From NCBI RefSeq assembly GCF_900079775.1, contig NZ_LT556038.1:513087-577086 (forward strand): a stretch of DNA of 64,000 nucleotides, written 5' to 3'. The position numbers were made by a program, and so were the translations under genes. This document shows, piece by piece, positions 36,171-45,812 of this stretch; the stretch's first letter is position 1; each line of letters opens with the position of its first letter. The DNA comes from Leyella lascolaii. GTDB lineage: Bacteria > Bacteroidota > Bacteroidia > Bacteroidales > Bacteroidaceae. Under the pieces are notes generated by a model. It searched no databases. It was not told the origin of the DNA and saw only the letters and a list, made by a program, of their open reading frames with translations.

Positions 36171-36478
36171 TGCAAACGAGCGGAAAGGGAGCTTGCTCCT
36201 ATTTTCCCGAGTGCAGCTTGTCTTCTACAAAGACAATGCGAGGCGAGTGCAACAGCAAGACGGTGAAACGAAGTTTTACCGGACTTGATACTGCCGAGCC
36301 GAAGCTTGTCTTCTACAAAGACAATGCAAACGAGCGGAAAGGGAGCTTGCTCATGCTTTCCCGAGTGCAGTTTGTCTTCTACAAAGACAATGCGAGGCGA
36401 GTGCAACAGCAAGACGGTGAAACGAAGTTTTACCGGACTTGATACTGCCGAGCCGAAGCTTGTCTTCTACAAAGATAA
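36165..36478. repeat. Four long hairpin repeats, AAGACAA/TTGTCTT variant (A, B, A, B)
   Basis: Outer arms are AAGACAATGC and GCTTGTCTT instead of AAGATAATGC and GCTTATCTT: both sides changed together. Type A cores are GGAAAGGGAGC with GCTCCTATTTTCC, and a second copy with GCTCATGCTTTCC. The two B copies (GACGGTGAAACG, AAGTTTTACC) are identical. Confidence 0.88.
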
Positions 36479-36694
36479 TGTAATATTCATTACAACGCAA
36501 ACAAAACCATCCATTATATCTTTTTTTCACAATAAATTAAGCATAAAAGTATATGTGCGGTGCGTTTTCGTAGAATCGACAGTCCGCATATAACATCATT
36601 CCAACACGCAGCCCGTCTCCTTGTCGGTCCCTCCCCGCGATATACTTCCGAATGAACAGCCCTGCCGAAGGCAACTAAAAAAAATACCGTTTCG
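36479..36694. other. Intergenic stretch before tRNA-Leu
   Basis: I see no gene or repeat here apart from the end of the hairpin cluster. Confidence 0.5.
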
Positions 36695-36726
36695 TTCGTA
36701 TATGATATAAAAAAAGTGTAACTTTG
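36695..36726 (+). promoter_or_regulatory. Promoter of tRNA-Leu
   Basis: TTCG, 20 bp, then TAACTTTG, 88 bases before the tRNA. Confidence 0.55.
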
Positions 36727-36813
36727 CAGCGATTCCTGTTCATGCAGAATCACAGCGACCGCAACACGCCACCACACAGGTGGAAAAAACGTCGGTTACG
36801 GTACACTCTACTC

Positions 36814-36895
36814 GCGCTTGTGGCGGAATTGGTAGACGCGCCAGACTTAGGATCTGGTGTCTCGCGACGTGTAGGTTCGAGTCCTATCAGGCGCA
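36814..36895 (+). tRNA. tRNA-Leu (anticodon TAG)
   Basis: Acceptor arms GCGCTTG and CAGGCGC, discriminator A. D-loop GGAATTGGTAGACGC; anticodon stem CCAGA/TCTGG with loop CTTAGGA, anticodon TAG; a long variable arm as expected for Leu (GTGTCTCGCGACGT); T-arm GTAGGTTCGAGTCCTAT. CCA is not encoded. Confidence 0.96.
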
Positions 36896-36902
36896 CACGC
36901 AC

Positions 36903-36945
36903 AACGCCGGACGGTTTTTCATTACCGCCCGGCGTTTTATTTTCA
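36903..36945 (+). terminator. Terminator of tRNA-Leu
   Basis: AACGCCGGACGGT pairs with ACCGCCCGGCGTT (one mismatch) and TTTTATTTT follows. Confidence 0.85.
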
Positions 36946-37126
36946 CATCACACCTTTATCTATATACATGCGCGCATACATTAATATAATATGATGCATA
37001 CATTAATATAATGGCACGAAAAATATCTTACGGCATGCCTTCCCGTCACTGTCTGTCCCACGCGAATAATGCCGCGAAGCCACGGCAGCGTCAACGTCAT
37101 GTCTGAGCCCTAATCATACGCGCATG
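36946..37126. other. Intergenic stretch with a 22-bp direct repeat
   Basis: GCATACATTAATATAAT occurs at 36974 and 36996, 22 bp apart. Nothing else is seen between tRNA-Leu and the asd terminator. Confidence 0.5.
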
Positions 37127-37168
37127 AAAAAACGGCGTATGCTGAGGTTGGCTCACAGCATACGCCGT
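37127..37168 (-). terminator. Terminator of asd
   Basis: ACGGCGTATGCTG at 37132-37144 pairs perfectly over 13 bp with CAGCATACGCCGT at 37156-37168; the minus strand continues TTTTTT. Confidence 0.9.
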
Positions 37169-37201
37169 ATGTATATCCACCGGTCTGCCGACCGTCACAA
37201 A

Positions 37202-38212
37202 TCATTTCACGTCACCCACCTTTATCAGATATTCGGCTATCTGCACGGCGTTGAGCGCGGCACCCTTGCGTATCTGGTCACCGCTGAGCCACAGCGTGAG
37301 ACCGCAGTCGTCGGTAAGGTCCTTGCGGATGCGTCCCACGTACACATCGTCCAGTCCGGCTGTCTCCAGCGGCATAGGATAGACAAGGTTCGCCGGGTCG
37401 TCCTTCAGCGTACATCCCGGTGCGGCTGCTATTGCCTTACGCGCATCCTCGACACTTATCGGAGTCTCCGTCTCTATCCATACGCTCTCCGAATGGGAGC
37501 GGAGCGACGACACACGCACGCATGTGGCAGAGCATTTCACGTCGCTGTGCATTATCTTCCGTGTCTCGTTGAACATCTTCATCTCCTCCTTTGTATACCC
37601 GTTGTCAGTGAAGACATCAATCTGCGGAATGACGTTATAGGCGAGCTGATGCGGGAACTTCTCCACAGTCACAGGCTTGCCCTCCACGAGCTGCTCATAC
37701 TGCTGCTGCAATTCAGCCATCGCAGCGGCACCCGCGCCGCTCGCGCTCTGGTAGCTCGACACGTGCACACGGCGTATGTGACTGAGCTGCTCCAGCGGTT
37801 TGAGCACCACCACCATCATTATTGTAGTGCAGTTGGGGTTGGCGATGATGCCGCGCGGACGGTTGAGCGCATCCTCGGCATTGCACTCCGGCACAACCAG
37901 AGGCACGTCGTCACACATGCGGAACGCGCTCGAGTTGTCTATCATCACAGCTCCGTGCTTGGTGATTGTGTCGGCATACTCCTTCGATGTGCCTCCTCCT
38001 GCGGAGACGAAAGCTATGTCGACATCCTTGAAATCATCGTTGTGCTGCAACAGTTTCACCTCGTAATCCTTTCCCTTGAAGCTGTATTTTCGTCCAGCCG
38101 AACGCTCTGAGCCGAACAACACCAGTTCATCCATCGGGAAATCACGCTCTGCAAGTATGCGCAGGAACTCCTGTCCTACGGCTCCGCTTGCTCCTACAAT
38201 TGCTACTTTCAT
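37202..38212 (-). CDS. asd: Aspartate-semialdehyde dehydrogenase
   Basis: 336 residues. It reduces aspartyl phosphate to aspartate semialdehyde with NADPH, the branch point to lysine/diaminopimelate, threonine and methionine. The Rossmann motif VGASGAVG is at 6-13; the catalytic Cys128 is in [22 protein letters not shown] and the substrate-binding region [10 protein letters not shown] are present, with [19 protein letters not shown] near the end. The start at 38212 gives the expected N-terminus MKVAIVG. Long hairpin repeats fill the upstream region; a 13-bp terminator follows. Confidence 0.97.
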   Translation of the reverse strand: MKVAIVGASGAVGQEFLRILAERDFPMDELVLFGSERSAGRKYSFKGKDYEVKLLQHNDDFKDVDIAFVSAGGGTSKEYADTITKHGAVMIDNSSAFRMCDDVPLVVPECNAEDALNRPRGIIANPNCTTIMMVVVLKPLEQLSHIRRVHVSSYQSASGAGAAAMAELQQQYEQLVEGKPVTVEKFPHQLAYNVIPQIDVFTDNGYTKEEMKMFNETRKIMHSDVKCSATCVRVSSLRSHSESVWIETETPISVEDARKAIAAAPGCTLKDDPANLVYPMPLETAGLDDVYVGRIRKDLTDDCGLTLWLSGDQIRKGAALNAVQIAEYLIKVGDVK

Positions 38213-38290
38213 AATGTTATAGTGTTTATGTTGTTATATATCGGTATGCCGGACGGCATCTTCCGCACCGCCTTACCGTGACTTCAAAAT

Positions 38291-38722
38291 ATCGACGAGC
38301 CGAAGCTTATCTTATGACAAAGATAATGCAAGGCGAGCGCAACAGCAAGGCGGGAAGACGAAGTCTTACCAGGCTTGATACTGCCGAGCCGAAGCTTATC
38401 TTATGACAAAGATAATGCAAGGCGAGCGCAACAGCAAGGCGGGAAGACGAAGTCTTACCAGACTTGATACTGCCGAGCCGAAGTTTATCTTATGCAAAGA
38501 TAATGCAAACGAGCGCAATGAGAGCTTGCTCTCACATTGCCGAGTGCAGCTTATCTTATGCAAAGATAATGCAAGGCGAGTGCAACAGCAAGGCGGGAAG
38601 ACGAAGTCTTACCAGACTTGATACTGCCGAGCCGAAGCTTATCTTATGCAAAGATAATGCAAACGAGAGGAAAGTAAGCTTGCTTACAGTTTCCCGAGTG
38701 CAGCTTATCTTATGCAAAGATA
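38291..38722. repeat. Largest hairpin-repeat cluster: part B, B, B, A, B, A
   Basis: Type B copies share GGCGGGAAGACG and AGTCTTACCAG; the type A copies have different cores, GCAATGAGAGC/GCTCTCACATTGC and GGAAAGTAAGC/GCTTACAGTTTCC, each internally complementary. Two junctions read TTATGACAAAGATAA, the others TTATGCAAAGATAA. The cluster is upstream of asd. Confidence 0.88.
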
Positions 38723-38994
38723 CAACATTTCCATTAAAATGCAATTACCACGACTTTATTTATCACAAAGCCATGCGAATCATCCGCCTCTGCCGTCCCT
38801 CCCCACACACCACATGCAGACATCATCGCATCCTGTCTCCGTCATACACGGGTCAATATGTGATTAACATTATTTTAATATTACACTATAATAATTTAAC
38901 TTTTCTAATCTCACAATCAGGAAAAGACTTAGCCGATAAATGTATACAACACAACCGAAAAGGAACAATCATACAGTCGTACGCAAAAGACCGG

Positions 38995-39110
38995 ATTGCA
39001 GGAAAGCCTGTTCCGCATCGCCAAACGGTATGTCTCATGCTACGAAGAAGGCTCTTTCGTGTTGCAAAAGACACTATTCGGCACGACAGAAAAGGCTCTT
39101 TCGTAAAACA
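38995..39110. repeat. Degenerate AAGCC-TTCCG mosaic
   Basis: GAAAGCCTGTTCCGCATCG, GAAGGCTCTTTCG and AAAAGGCTCTTTCG lie at roughly 25-50 bp spacing. The rest of the gap (38723-38994 and 39111-39485) shows no gene; it is AT-rich near 38.87 and 39.25 kb. Confidence 0.55.
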
Positions 39111-39485
39111 GATGACAAAGCACCGCGAGCCGTCTGAAGCCTAACAGCGTATCAGTCAGCAGGTTACGGAAAGACTGCAAAAACCGTCATTTTCCGCGAA
39201 AACAGCGTCCAGAGCGTCCGTGTTTCAGAATACGGCAGTTTTAGAGACAATGTTTTAACATTTAGGATATACAATATGTTAATTTATATTTACCAAAACT
39301 ATTCCGCCATATTATATCCGCCATTCTTTCCCACACTGTCACCCGTTCCGCAGACCAAGCCACGCGCCGCTGTGTCACAGCGTCGGTCACGCGATATCAC
39401 GGCAATGACGCGGAGGAAAGTCAGACTGCATGCGTGCGCTGAAACGCCCAAATAGCGTCCCGTAACACCCATTTCCGCATTTTTT

Positions 39486-39517
39486 TTCGTTTATTCCAGC
39501 GATTTTGATTAAGTTTG
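39486..39517 (+). promoter_or_regulatory. Probable promoter of the antiporter operon
   Basis: TTCG, 20 bp, then TAAGTTTG, 44 bases before the ATG at 39562. Confidence 0.5.
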
Positions 39518-39561
39518 CATATTAATCAGACAACAGACATACAAACACCGGCAACATACCT

Positions 39562-41718
39562 ATGTCCCAGATAGCGCAATACTTTCCGATAACCGATCCC
39601 ACGCTGATATTCTTCGTGGTGATGATAATCATACTCTCGGCACCCATCATCATGGGAAAGCTACGTATTCCCCACATCATCGGAATGGTGCTCGCCGGAG
39701 TGCTCATAGGCAAGTACGGACTCAACATTCTGGTGCGCGACGACTCCTTCGAGCTGTTCGGCAAGGTGGGACTGTACTACATCATGTTCCTCGCGTCGCT
39801 CGAGATGAACATGGACGGCATACGTAAGGACGGACGGAGGTTTCTCACTTTCGGTCTGCTCACATTCTCCGCGCCGTTCGTGCTTACCTACATCATGAGC
39901 TACACGCTGCTCGGCTACTCCCTTCAGGCGTCGCTGCTGCTGGGCTGCATCATGGCTTCCAACACTCTGATAGCCTATCCCATAGTGAGCCGTTACGGAC
40001 TCCAGCGCAAGAAGAGCGTGTCGCTGAGCGTCGGCTCGTCCATGATCTCGCTGCTGATGGCTCTTGTCACGCTCGCCGCCCTCGTGGCATCACACAGGGA
40101 GAGCACAGGTTTCTGGTTCTGGGTGTGGTTCGCAGCCAAGTTCTTCGTGTACATCGGGGCGATGGTTCTCGTCATACCGAGGCTCACGCGATGGTTCCTG
40201 CGCCGCTACAGCGACGCCGTGATGCAGTTCATCTTCGTCATGTCGATGCTCTTCATGAGCGCAGCCCTGAGCGAGGCAGTGGGTCTTGAGGGCATCTTCG
40301 GAGCCTTCGTCGCCGGACTCATACTCAACCGCTACATACCCCACGTGTCGCCTCTGATGAACCGCATAGAGTTCATCGGCAACGCCCTGTTCATCCCCTA
40401 TTTCCTCATAGGCGTGGGAATGCTCATCAACGTGCGCCTGCTCTTCGCCGGGACAGGCATCATATGGGTAGTGCTCGCCATCACCTTCATAGGCACCTTC
40501 GGCAAGGCGATAGCGGCATATCTGTCAGCCCGCATGTTCCGCCTGCCGCTCTCGTCGGGCAACATGATGTTCGGACTCACCTCGGCACACGCCGCCGGCT
40601 CGATAGCCATGATAATGGTGGGCATGAGGATAGAGACCGCTCCGGGACAGGTGCTCGTGAACGACGAGATGCTCAACGCCGTGGTGATAATGATTCTCTT
40701 CACGTGCATCATATCGACGATGATGACCGAGTCGGCTGCACAGCAGATAATACTGCGCGACAAGGACATGCCGCAGGACGAACAGCAGACCGACGACGAG
40801 CGCATACTCATACCGATGAAGTATCCCGAGTATGCCAACAGACTGCTGAGTCTTGCCATCATGATGCGCAACCCTAAGCTGCGGCGGGAGATTGTGGGGC
40901 TTAACGTGGTGTACGACGACGACGACATGCGGGCAAACCAGGAGCGCGGACAACGCCTTCTCGAGAATGTGAGCAAGTATGCGGCGGCTGCCGACGTGAA
41001 GATGCAGACTCAAGTGAGGGTCGCAGCCAACATAGCCAACGGCATAAAGCATGCCTTCAAGGAGTTCCGCGCGTCGGAGATAATCATCGGGATGCACATG
41101 CACAAGGAGGTGTCGCAGAAGTTCTGGGGCGCGTTCCACCAGAGCCTGTTCAACGGACTGAACAACCAGATAATAATGGCGCGACTCAACCAGCCGCTCA
41201 CAACCATACGGCACATACACGTGGCGGTGCCGTCGAAGGCGCAGTTCGAACCGGGATTCTACCGCTGGCTCGAACGTCTGGACCGCCTCGCGGGCAACAT
41301 GGAGTGCCGCATGATGTTCCACGGACGCCCCGACACGCTCTCGCTCATCAACAAATACACCATGCAGCACCATCCGGACGTGAAGGCTGAATACATGGCT
41401 ATGGACCATTGGAACGAGCTGCCACGCCTCGCGGCGAACATAAGCGGGGACAACCTATTTGTGGTTGTGGCTGCGCGGAAGGGCACCGTGTCATACAAGA
41501 ACGCGATAGAATATCTGCCCGAGGAGCTGACAACGCATTTCTCCGGCACGAATCTCATAATAATATTCCCCGACCAGCACGGCAACGCCATGGACGAAAT
41601 GACCTTCGCACAGCCTCAGCACACCGAGGACCGCAGCGCATACGAGAGCATCGGCAAGTGGATAAACCGCATGAAGAAGTCGGGGAAAAGCCCTGCCGAC
41701 GGCAACGCGGAACAATGA
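39562..41718 (+). CDS. CPA2-family cation:proton antiporter with C-terminal Usp-like domain
   Basis: 718 residues. The first 400 form a Na+/H+ exchanger domain with about twelve helices: LRIPHIIGMVLAGVLIGKYG, GLYYIMFLASLEMNMD, and LGCIMASNTLIAYPIVSRYG in the ion-binding helix region. The cytoplasmic part, from about residue 410, resembles universal stress domains (ILIPMKYPEYANRLLSLAIMM, EIIIGMHMHKEVSQKFWG, LTTIRHIHVAVPSKA). It probably exchanges Na+ or K+ for protons across the inner membrane under control of the cytoplasmic domain. The typical Asp of electrogenic exchangers is not obvious at MASNTL. The lolD gene follows after 69 bp. Confidence 0.88.
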   Translation: MSQIAQYFPITDPTLIFFVVMIIILSAPIIMGKLRIPHIIGMVLAGVLIGKYGLNILVRDDSFELFGKVGLYYIMFLASLEMNMDGIRKDGRRFLTFGLLTFSAPFVLTYIMSYTLLGYSLQASLLLGCIMASNTLIAYPIVSRYGLQRKKSVSLSVGSSMISLLMALVTLAALVASHRESTGFWFWVWFAAKFFVYIGAMVLVIPRLTRWFLRRYSDAVMQFIFVMSMLFMSAALSEAVGLEGIFGAFVAGLILNRYIPHVSPLMNRIEFIGNALFIPYFLIGVGMLINVRLLFAGTGIIWVVLAITFIGTFGKAIAAYLSARMFRLPLSSGNMMFGLTSAHAAGSIAMIMVGMRIETAPGQVLVNDEMLNAVVIMILFTCIISTMMTESAAQQIILRDKDMPQDEQQTDDERILIPMKYPEYANRLLSLAIMMRNPKLRREIVGLNVVYDDDDMRANQERGQRLLENVSKYAAAADVKMQTQVRVAANIANGIKHAFKEFRASEIIIGMHMHKEVSQKFWGAFHQSLFNGLNNQIIMARLNQPLTTIRHIHVAVPSKAQFEPGFYRWLERLDRLAGNMECRMMFHGRPDTLSLINKYTMQHHPDVKAEYMAMDHWNELPRLAANISGDNLFVVVAARKGTVSYKNAIEYLPEELTTHFSGTNLIIIFPDQHGNAMDEMTFAQPQHTEDRSAYESIGKWINRMKKSGKSPADGNAEQ

Positions 41719-41787
41719 ACACCGCACGGAGAGGCAACGCCAACGCCGCGCCAAGGCAAGAGACAAACGACAAACACACTGCATTTT

Positions 41788-42525
41788 ATGATAGACATCA
41801 AGGGAATTACAAAAAGCTTCGGCTCACTGCAGGTGCTCAAAGGCATCGACCTGCACATCGACAAAGGCGAGGTGGTGAGCATAGTAGGTCCGAGCGGAGC
41901 GGGAAAGACCACTCTGCTGCAGATCATCGGAACGCTCGACAGACCTGACAGCGGCTCAATCGTCATCGACGGGACTGACGTGAGGAAACTCAACGCGGCA
42001 CAGATAGGCGACTTCCGCAACCGACGCTTAGGCTTCGTGTTCCAGTTCCACCAGCTCCTTCCGGAGTTTACGGCACTGGAGAACATTATGATTCCGGCAT
42101 TCATAGGGGGTACCGGCAAGGCTGAGGCGAAAGAACGCGCAGGCGAACTGCTGCGATTCATGGGACTGGAAGACCGTGCCACGCACAAGCCGGCTGAACT
42201 GTCGGGAGGCGAGAAACAGCGCGTAGCGGTGGCAAGGGCACTGATGAACAACCCGGCGGTGATTCTTGCAGACGAGCCCAGCGGCAGCCTCGACTCAAAG
42301 AACAAGGAGGAGCTGCACCGCCTTTTCTTCGAACTGCGCGACAAGTTCGGACAGACGTTCGTCATAGTGACACACGACGAGAACCTGGCAAGCATAACCG
42401 ACCGCACCATAGTGATGAAGGACGGAATGCTCGAAAGCTGCTCCTCAACAGCTGTCACGCACATTTCCGACCCCGTCGCGGAAAACGCTGCGGAGGAGAG
42501 CAATGGTTCACGCGACGGCGAATGA
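41788..42525 (+). CDS. lolD: Lipoprotein-release-type ABC ATPase (LolD-like)
   Basis: 245 residues. Walker [10 protein letters not shown] is at 34-42; [15 protein letters not shown] and [11 protein letters not shown] are the signature and Walker B; the switch His is in VTHDENL. The Q-loop region [20 protein letters not shown] and PAELSGGE are typical of LolD/MacB ATPases, which drive release of lipoproteins from, or efflux across, the inner membrane. The partner LolC/E-type permease is not nearby. The last 25 residues are a variable acidic tail. It lies between the antiporter and cvfB. Confidence 0.9.
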   Translation: MIDIKGITKSFGSLQVLKGIDLHIDKGEVVSIVGPSGAGKTTLLQIIGTLDRPDSGSIVIDGTDVRKLNAAQIGDFRNRRLGFVFQFHQLLPEFTALENIMIPAFIGGTGKAEAKERAGELLRFMGLEDRATHKPAELSGGEKQRVAVARALMNNPAVILADEPSGSLDSKNKEELHRLFFELRDKFGQTFVIVTHDENLASITDRTIVMKDGMLESCSSTAVTHISDPVAENAAEESNGSRDGE

Positions 42526-42562
42526 ACTTTCACATACATCAAAAGCAAAAAGACTGACTCAT

Positions 42563-43396
42563 ATGATAAAGCTCGGCGACTACAACATACTTACCGTCGT
42601 GAAGGAGGTTGACTTCGGTCTGTATCTCGACGGAGGCGACGAGGGGGAGATACTCCTGCCGCGCCGCTATGTGCCGGAGGGTGCCTGTCCTGGCGACACG
42701 ATGGAAGTGTTCATCTATCTCGATAACGAGGAGAGGCTCGTGGCTACCACGGAGATTCCTCGGGCGAAGGTGGGCGACTTCGCATATCTTGAAGTGGCGT
42801 GGGTGAACAACCACGGGGCGTTCCTCGACTGGGGACTGATGAAAGACCTCTTCTGCCCGTTCCGCGAACAGAAGATGCGCATGGAGAAAGGCAAGAGATA
42901 CATAGTGCACGTGCACATCGACGAAGAGAGCTACCGCATAATGGCTTCGGCAAAGGTGGAACACTTCCTGAGCGAGGACATGCCGCCATACCGTCGCGGC
43001 GACGAAGTGGACATGCTAGTGTGGCAGAAGACCGATCTGGGCTTCAAGGTCATTGTGGACAACACGTTCCAAGGGCTCATCTACGACAGCCAGATATTTG
43101 AGGACATACACACGGGCGACCGTATGAAGGGCTACGTCAGCAACGTACGGGAAGACGGGAAGATAGACCTCATGGCGCAGCCGTCGGGACGCCGGCACAC
43201 CAAAGACTTCGCCGAGGCACTGCTGGAATACTTGCACGGCAACGGCGGAACGTGTCCGCTGGGCGACAAGAGCGACGCGGAGGACATAAAGAACATGTTC
43301 CATGTGAGCAAGAAGGTGTTCAAACGCGCCGTCGGCGACCTGTACAGACGGAGGCTGATAAGCATCTCCGACAAATCCATAAAACTGAACAGATGA
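42563..43396 (+). CDS. cvfB: CvfB-type S1 RNA-binding protein
   Basis: 277 residues. The N-terminus MIKLGDYNILTVVKEVDFGLYLDGGDEGEILLPRRYVP and the later S1-like segments (WVNNHGAFLDWGLMKDLFCPF, KTDLGFKVIVDNTFQGLIYDSQIF) identify the CvfB/YitL family: tandem S1 domains and a C-terminal winged helix (FHVSKKVFKRAVGDLYRRRLISI). In Staphylococcus it affects virulence gene expression through RNA; its role in Bacteroidetes is unknown. The ATG at 42563 is preferred because the conserved N-terminus begins there; an earlier ATG overlaps lolD. The stop overlaps the tcdA start. Confidence 0.9.
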   Translation: MIKLGDYNILTVVKEVDFGLYLDGGDEGEILLPRRYVPEGACPGDTMEVFIYLDNEERLVATTEIPRAKVGDFAYLEVAWVNNHGAFLDWGLMKDLFCPFREQKMRMEKGKRYIVHVHIDEESYRIMASAKVEHFLSEDMPPYRRGDEVDMLVWQKTDLGFKVIVDNTFQGLIYDSQIFEDIHTGDRMKGYVSNVREDGKIDLMAQPSGRRHTKDFAEALLEYLHGNGGTCPLGDKSDAEDIKNMFHVSKKVFKRAVGDLYRRRLISISDKSIKLNR

Positions 43397-44130
43397 TGCA
43401 GAAGTGGTATGCAAGGACAGAGATGCTGTTCGGACGTGACGCCATAGAGACTCTCGCCAGAGCGCGCGTTGCAGTGTTCGGTGTAGGAGGAGTGGGCGGT
43501 TATGCCGTCGAGGTGATGGCTCGCAGCGGTGTGGGACACATCACTCTCATCGACAACGACACCGTGAGCATAACCAATCTCAACCGCCAGATAATCGCAC
43601 TCAACAGCAACCTCGGGGAGTATAAGGTGGATGTGGCACGCCGGAGGATTCTCGACATCAACCCTGAATGCAACGTCAATGCCATACGCATGTTCTACCT
43701 GCCGGAGGAGGCGGGCAACATTGACCTGTCAGAATACGACTATGTGGCTGACTGCATAGACACAATAAAGGCGAAGATAGACATAGCCATGCGCTGCCAC
43801 GGGCTCGGTGTGCCGCTGATAAGCAGCATGGGGGCGGCAAACAAGTTCGACCCTACAATGTTCAGAGTGGCTGACCTGAGCAGGACAAGCATGGACCCGA
43901 TAGCCAAAATCATGCGGAAGAAACTGCGGAAGGCTGGCATAGAGCATCTGAAAGTGGTATACAGCGAGGAGCAGCCAGCGCATTCACCGGCACAAGACGC
44001 GCCGGACAGCGGTGCCGAAGCCTCAAAACGCCCGGTTCCGGCAAGCAATGCCTTCGTGCCGGCGGCGGCAGGTATAATATTAGGTGGGGAAATAGTGAAG
44101 GACATCATAGGCTTTCCCGGAAAATCATAA
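43393..44130 (+). CDS. tcdA: tRNA threonylcarbamoyladenosine dehydratase (TcdA/CsdL)
   Basis: 245 residues of the ThiF/MoeB/E1-like family. The ATP-binding motif is VFGVGGVGGYAVEVMARSG; LIDNDTVSITNLNRQI and DYVADCIDTIKAKI follow; the TcdA-specific part is LISSMGAANKFDPTMFRVADLSRTSMDPIAKIMRKKLRK and KVVYSEEQP. It converts t6A at position 37 of tRNAs to the cyclic form ct6A. ATG at 43393 overlaps the cvfB TGA; an adjacent ATG at 43396 is equally possible. Confidence 0.92.
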   Translation: MMQKWYARTEMLFGRDAIETLARARVAVFGVGGVGGYAVEVMARSGVGHITLIDNDTVSITNLNRQIIALNSNLGEYKVDVARRRILDINPECNVNAIRMFYLPEEAGNIDLSEYDYVADCIDTIKAKIDIAMRCHGLGVPLISSMGAANKFDPTMFRVADLSRTSMDPIAKIMRKKLRKAGIEHLKVVYSEEQPAHSPAQDAPDSGAEASKRPVPASNAFVPAAAGIILGGEIVKDIIGFPGKS

Positions 44131-44190
44131 AGCGGCACGCCCGGCACAGGCACGCGATGCTGATGTGACACGACCGCCTGAACGGAATGG

Positions 44191-44239
44191 AAAAGACAAT
44201 CCCGGAACAGAAGCGCAAAGGCTTTGTTCCGGGATTGTC
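44191..44239 (-). terminator. Terminator of asnS, possibly bidirectional
   Basis: GACAATCCCGGAACA at 44195-44209 pairs perfectly over 15 bp with TGTTCCGGGATTGTC at 44225-44239; the minus strand continues TTTTCC. It lies between convergent tcdA and asnS. Confidence 0.85.
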
Positions 44240-44260
44240 CGTATATGATGATGCCCTTTC

Positions 44261-45664
44261 TCAGAACTCCGCAGTCTTCGGAGTACGCGGGAACGGGATG
44301 ACATCGCGTATGTTCTGCATGCCCGTGACGAAAAGGATGAGACGCTCGAAACCGAGCCCGAAACCGCCGTGAGGGCATGTTCCGTACTTGCGGGTGTCGA
44401 GATACCACCACATGTCCTTCATCGGGATGTTGCGCTCCGTTATCTGCGCCATGAGCTTGTCGTAGCTTTCCTCACGCACGCTTCCTCCTATTATCTCGCC
44501 GATCTGCGGGAACAGCACGTCCGTTCCCTGCACCGTGCGTCCGTCTTCGTTCATCTTCATGTAGAAAGCCTTTATCTCTTTAGGATAATCATTCATTATC
44601 ACGGGCTTCTTGAAGTGCTCCTCAACGAGGTAACGCTCGTGTTCGCTGGCGAGATCCATGCCCCATGAAACCGGGAACTCGAACTTCTTGCCGTTCGAAA
44701 CTGCCTCTTCGAGTATCCTGATGCCGTCGGTATAGGTGAGACGCACGAACGAATCCTTCAGCACTCCTTCAAGTCTTGCGATGAGACCTTTGTCAATCAT
44801 CTTGTTGAGGAACTCCAGATCGTCCTTGCAATTGTCCAAAGCCCACTGCACACAATACTTGATGAACTCCTCCTCAAGGTCCATAAGGTCGTCCTTGTCG
44901 ATGAAAGCCACCTCGGGCTCTATCATCCAGAACTCGGCAAGATGGCGCGGAGTGTTGCTGTTCTCGGCACGGAACGTCGGTCCGAACGTGTATATCTGTC
45001 CGAGGGCAGTGGCTCCGAGCTCGCCCTCAAGCTGTCCGGAAACGGTGAGAGACGTCATCTTTCCGAAGAAGTCATCGCTGTAGATGATCTTTCCGTCCTC
45101 GTCTTTCTTAAGGTCGTACAGGTTCTTTGTCGTCACCTGGAACATCTCGCCGGCACCCTCGCAGTCGCTTGCGGTGATGATGGGCGAATGGAAATAGAAG
45201 AAGCCACGGTCGTGGAAGAACTTGTGTATGGCAATCGCCATGTTATGACGGATGCGCATCACGGCACCGAAAGTGTTGGTGCGCAAACGCATGTGCGCGT
45301 ACTGGCGCATGTATTCGAAGCTCTGTCCCTTCTTCTGCATGGGATAGTCGGAGCCGCACAGACCGTAAATCTCTATCTCACTGCACTGTATCTCAGAAGC
45401 CTGACCGGCTCCCTGGCTCTCGACAAGCACTCCCGTGGCACTTATGCAGGCACCTGTGGTGATCTGCTTCAGCATATTCTCGTCGAACTTGGAGGGATCG
45501 ACAACTATCTGAACGTTCTTTATGGTCGAGCCGTCGTTCAGTGCTATGAAATCAACAGCCTTGCTGCTGCGGTGCGTACGCACCCATCCCTTCACATTGA
45601 CAACCGCTCCGAAGTCGGTGCGTTTGAGAATGTCGACTACCTTTGTTCTACGTATTGTCTCCAT
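44261..45664 (-). CDS. asnS: Asparaginyl-tRNA synthetase
   Basis: 467 residues. It charges tRNA-Asn. The N-terminal OB fold binds the anticodon ([26 protein letters not shown]). Class II motifs: motif 2 [26 protein letters not shown], motif 3 [13 protein letters not shown], with PRTPKTAEF at the C-terminus. The GFGLGFERL and RAENSNT signatures separate AsnRS from AspRS. It is third in a same-strand run purB-rluB-asnS. Confidence 0.96.
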   Translation of the reverse strand: METIRRTKVVDILKRTDFGAVVNVKGWVRTHRSSKAVDFIALNDGSTIKNVQIVVDPSKFDENMLKQITTGACISATGVLVESQGAGQASEIQCSEIEIYGLCGSDYPMQKKGQSFEYMRQYAHMRLRTNTFGAVMRIRHNMAIAIHKFFHDRGFFYFHSPIITASDCEGAGEMFQVTTKNLYDLKKDEDGKIIYSDDFFGKMTSLTVSGQLEGELGATALGQIYTFGPTFRAENSNTPRHLAEFWMIEPEVAFIDKDDLMDLEEEFIKYCVQWALDNCKDDLEFLNKMIDKGLIARLEGVLKDSFVRLTYTDGIRILEEAVSNGKKFEFPVSWGMDLASEHERYLVEEHFKKPVIMNDYPKEIKAFYMKMNEDGRTVQGTDVLFPQIGEIIGGSVREESYDKLMAQITERNIPMKDMWWYLDTRKYGTCPHGGFGLGFERLILFVTGMQNIRDVIPFPRTPKTAEF

Positions 45665-45812
45665 ATTATATATATGTTATAAAATGCCGTCAGCCTTTTC
45701 AGCCCGCGCCCCTGCCCTTCCCCGGCAACTGAAGCCGTGTTATGTGGCGGCGGCACGGTCCGAACAGGCCGACACGTCATCTGTTTATGTTATAATGTAT
45801 TGTTATGTCTGT

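Noticed and set aside
38464-39144. 226-codon frame through hairpin repeats
   Set aside because: Its sequence (LILCKDNA-like repeats) is produced by reading the hairpin repeats; the same words appear at 10.0, 19.0 and 36.3 kb.
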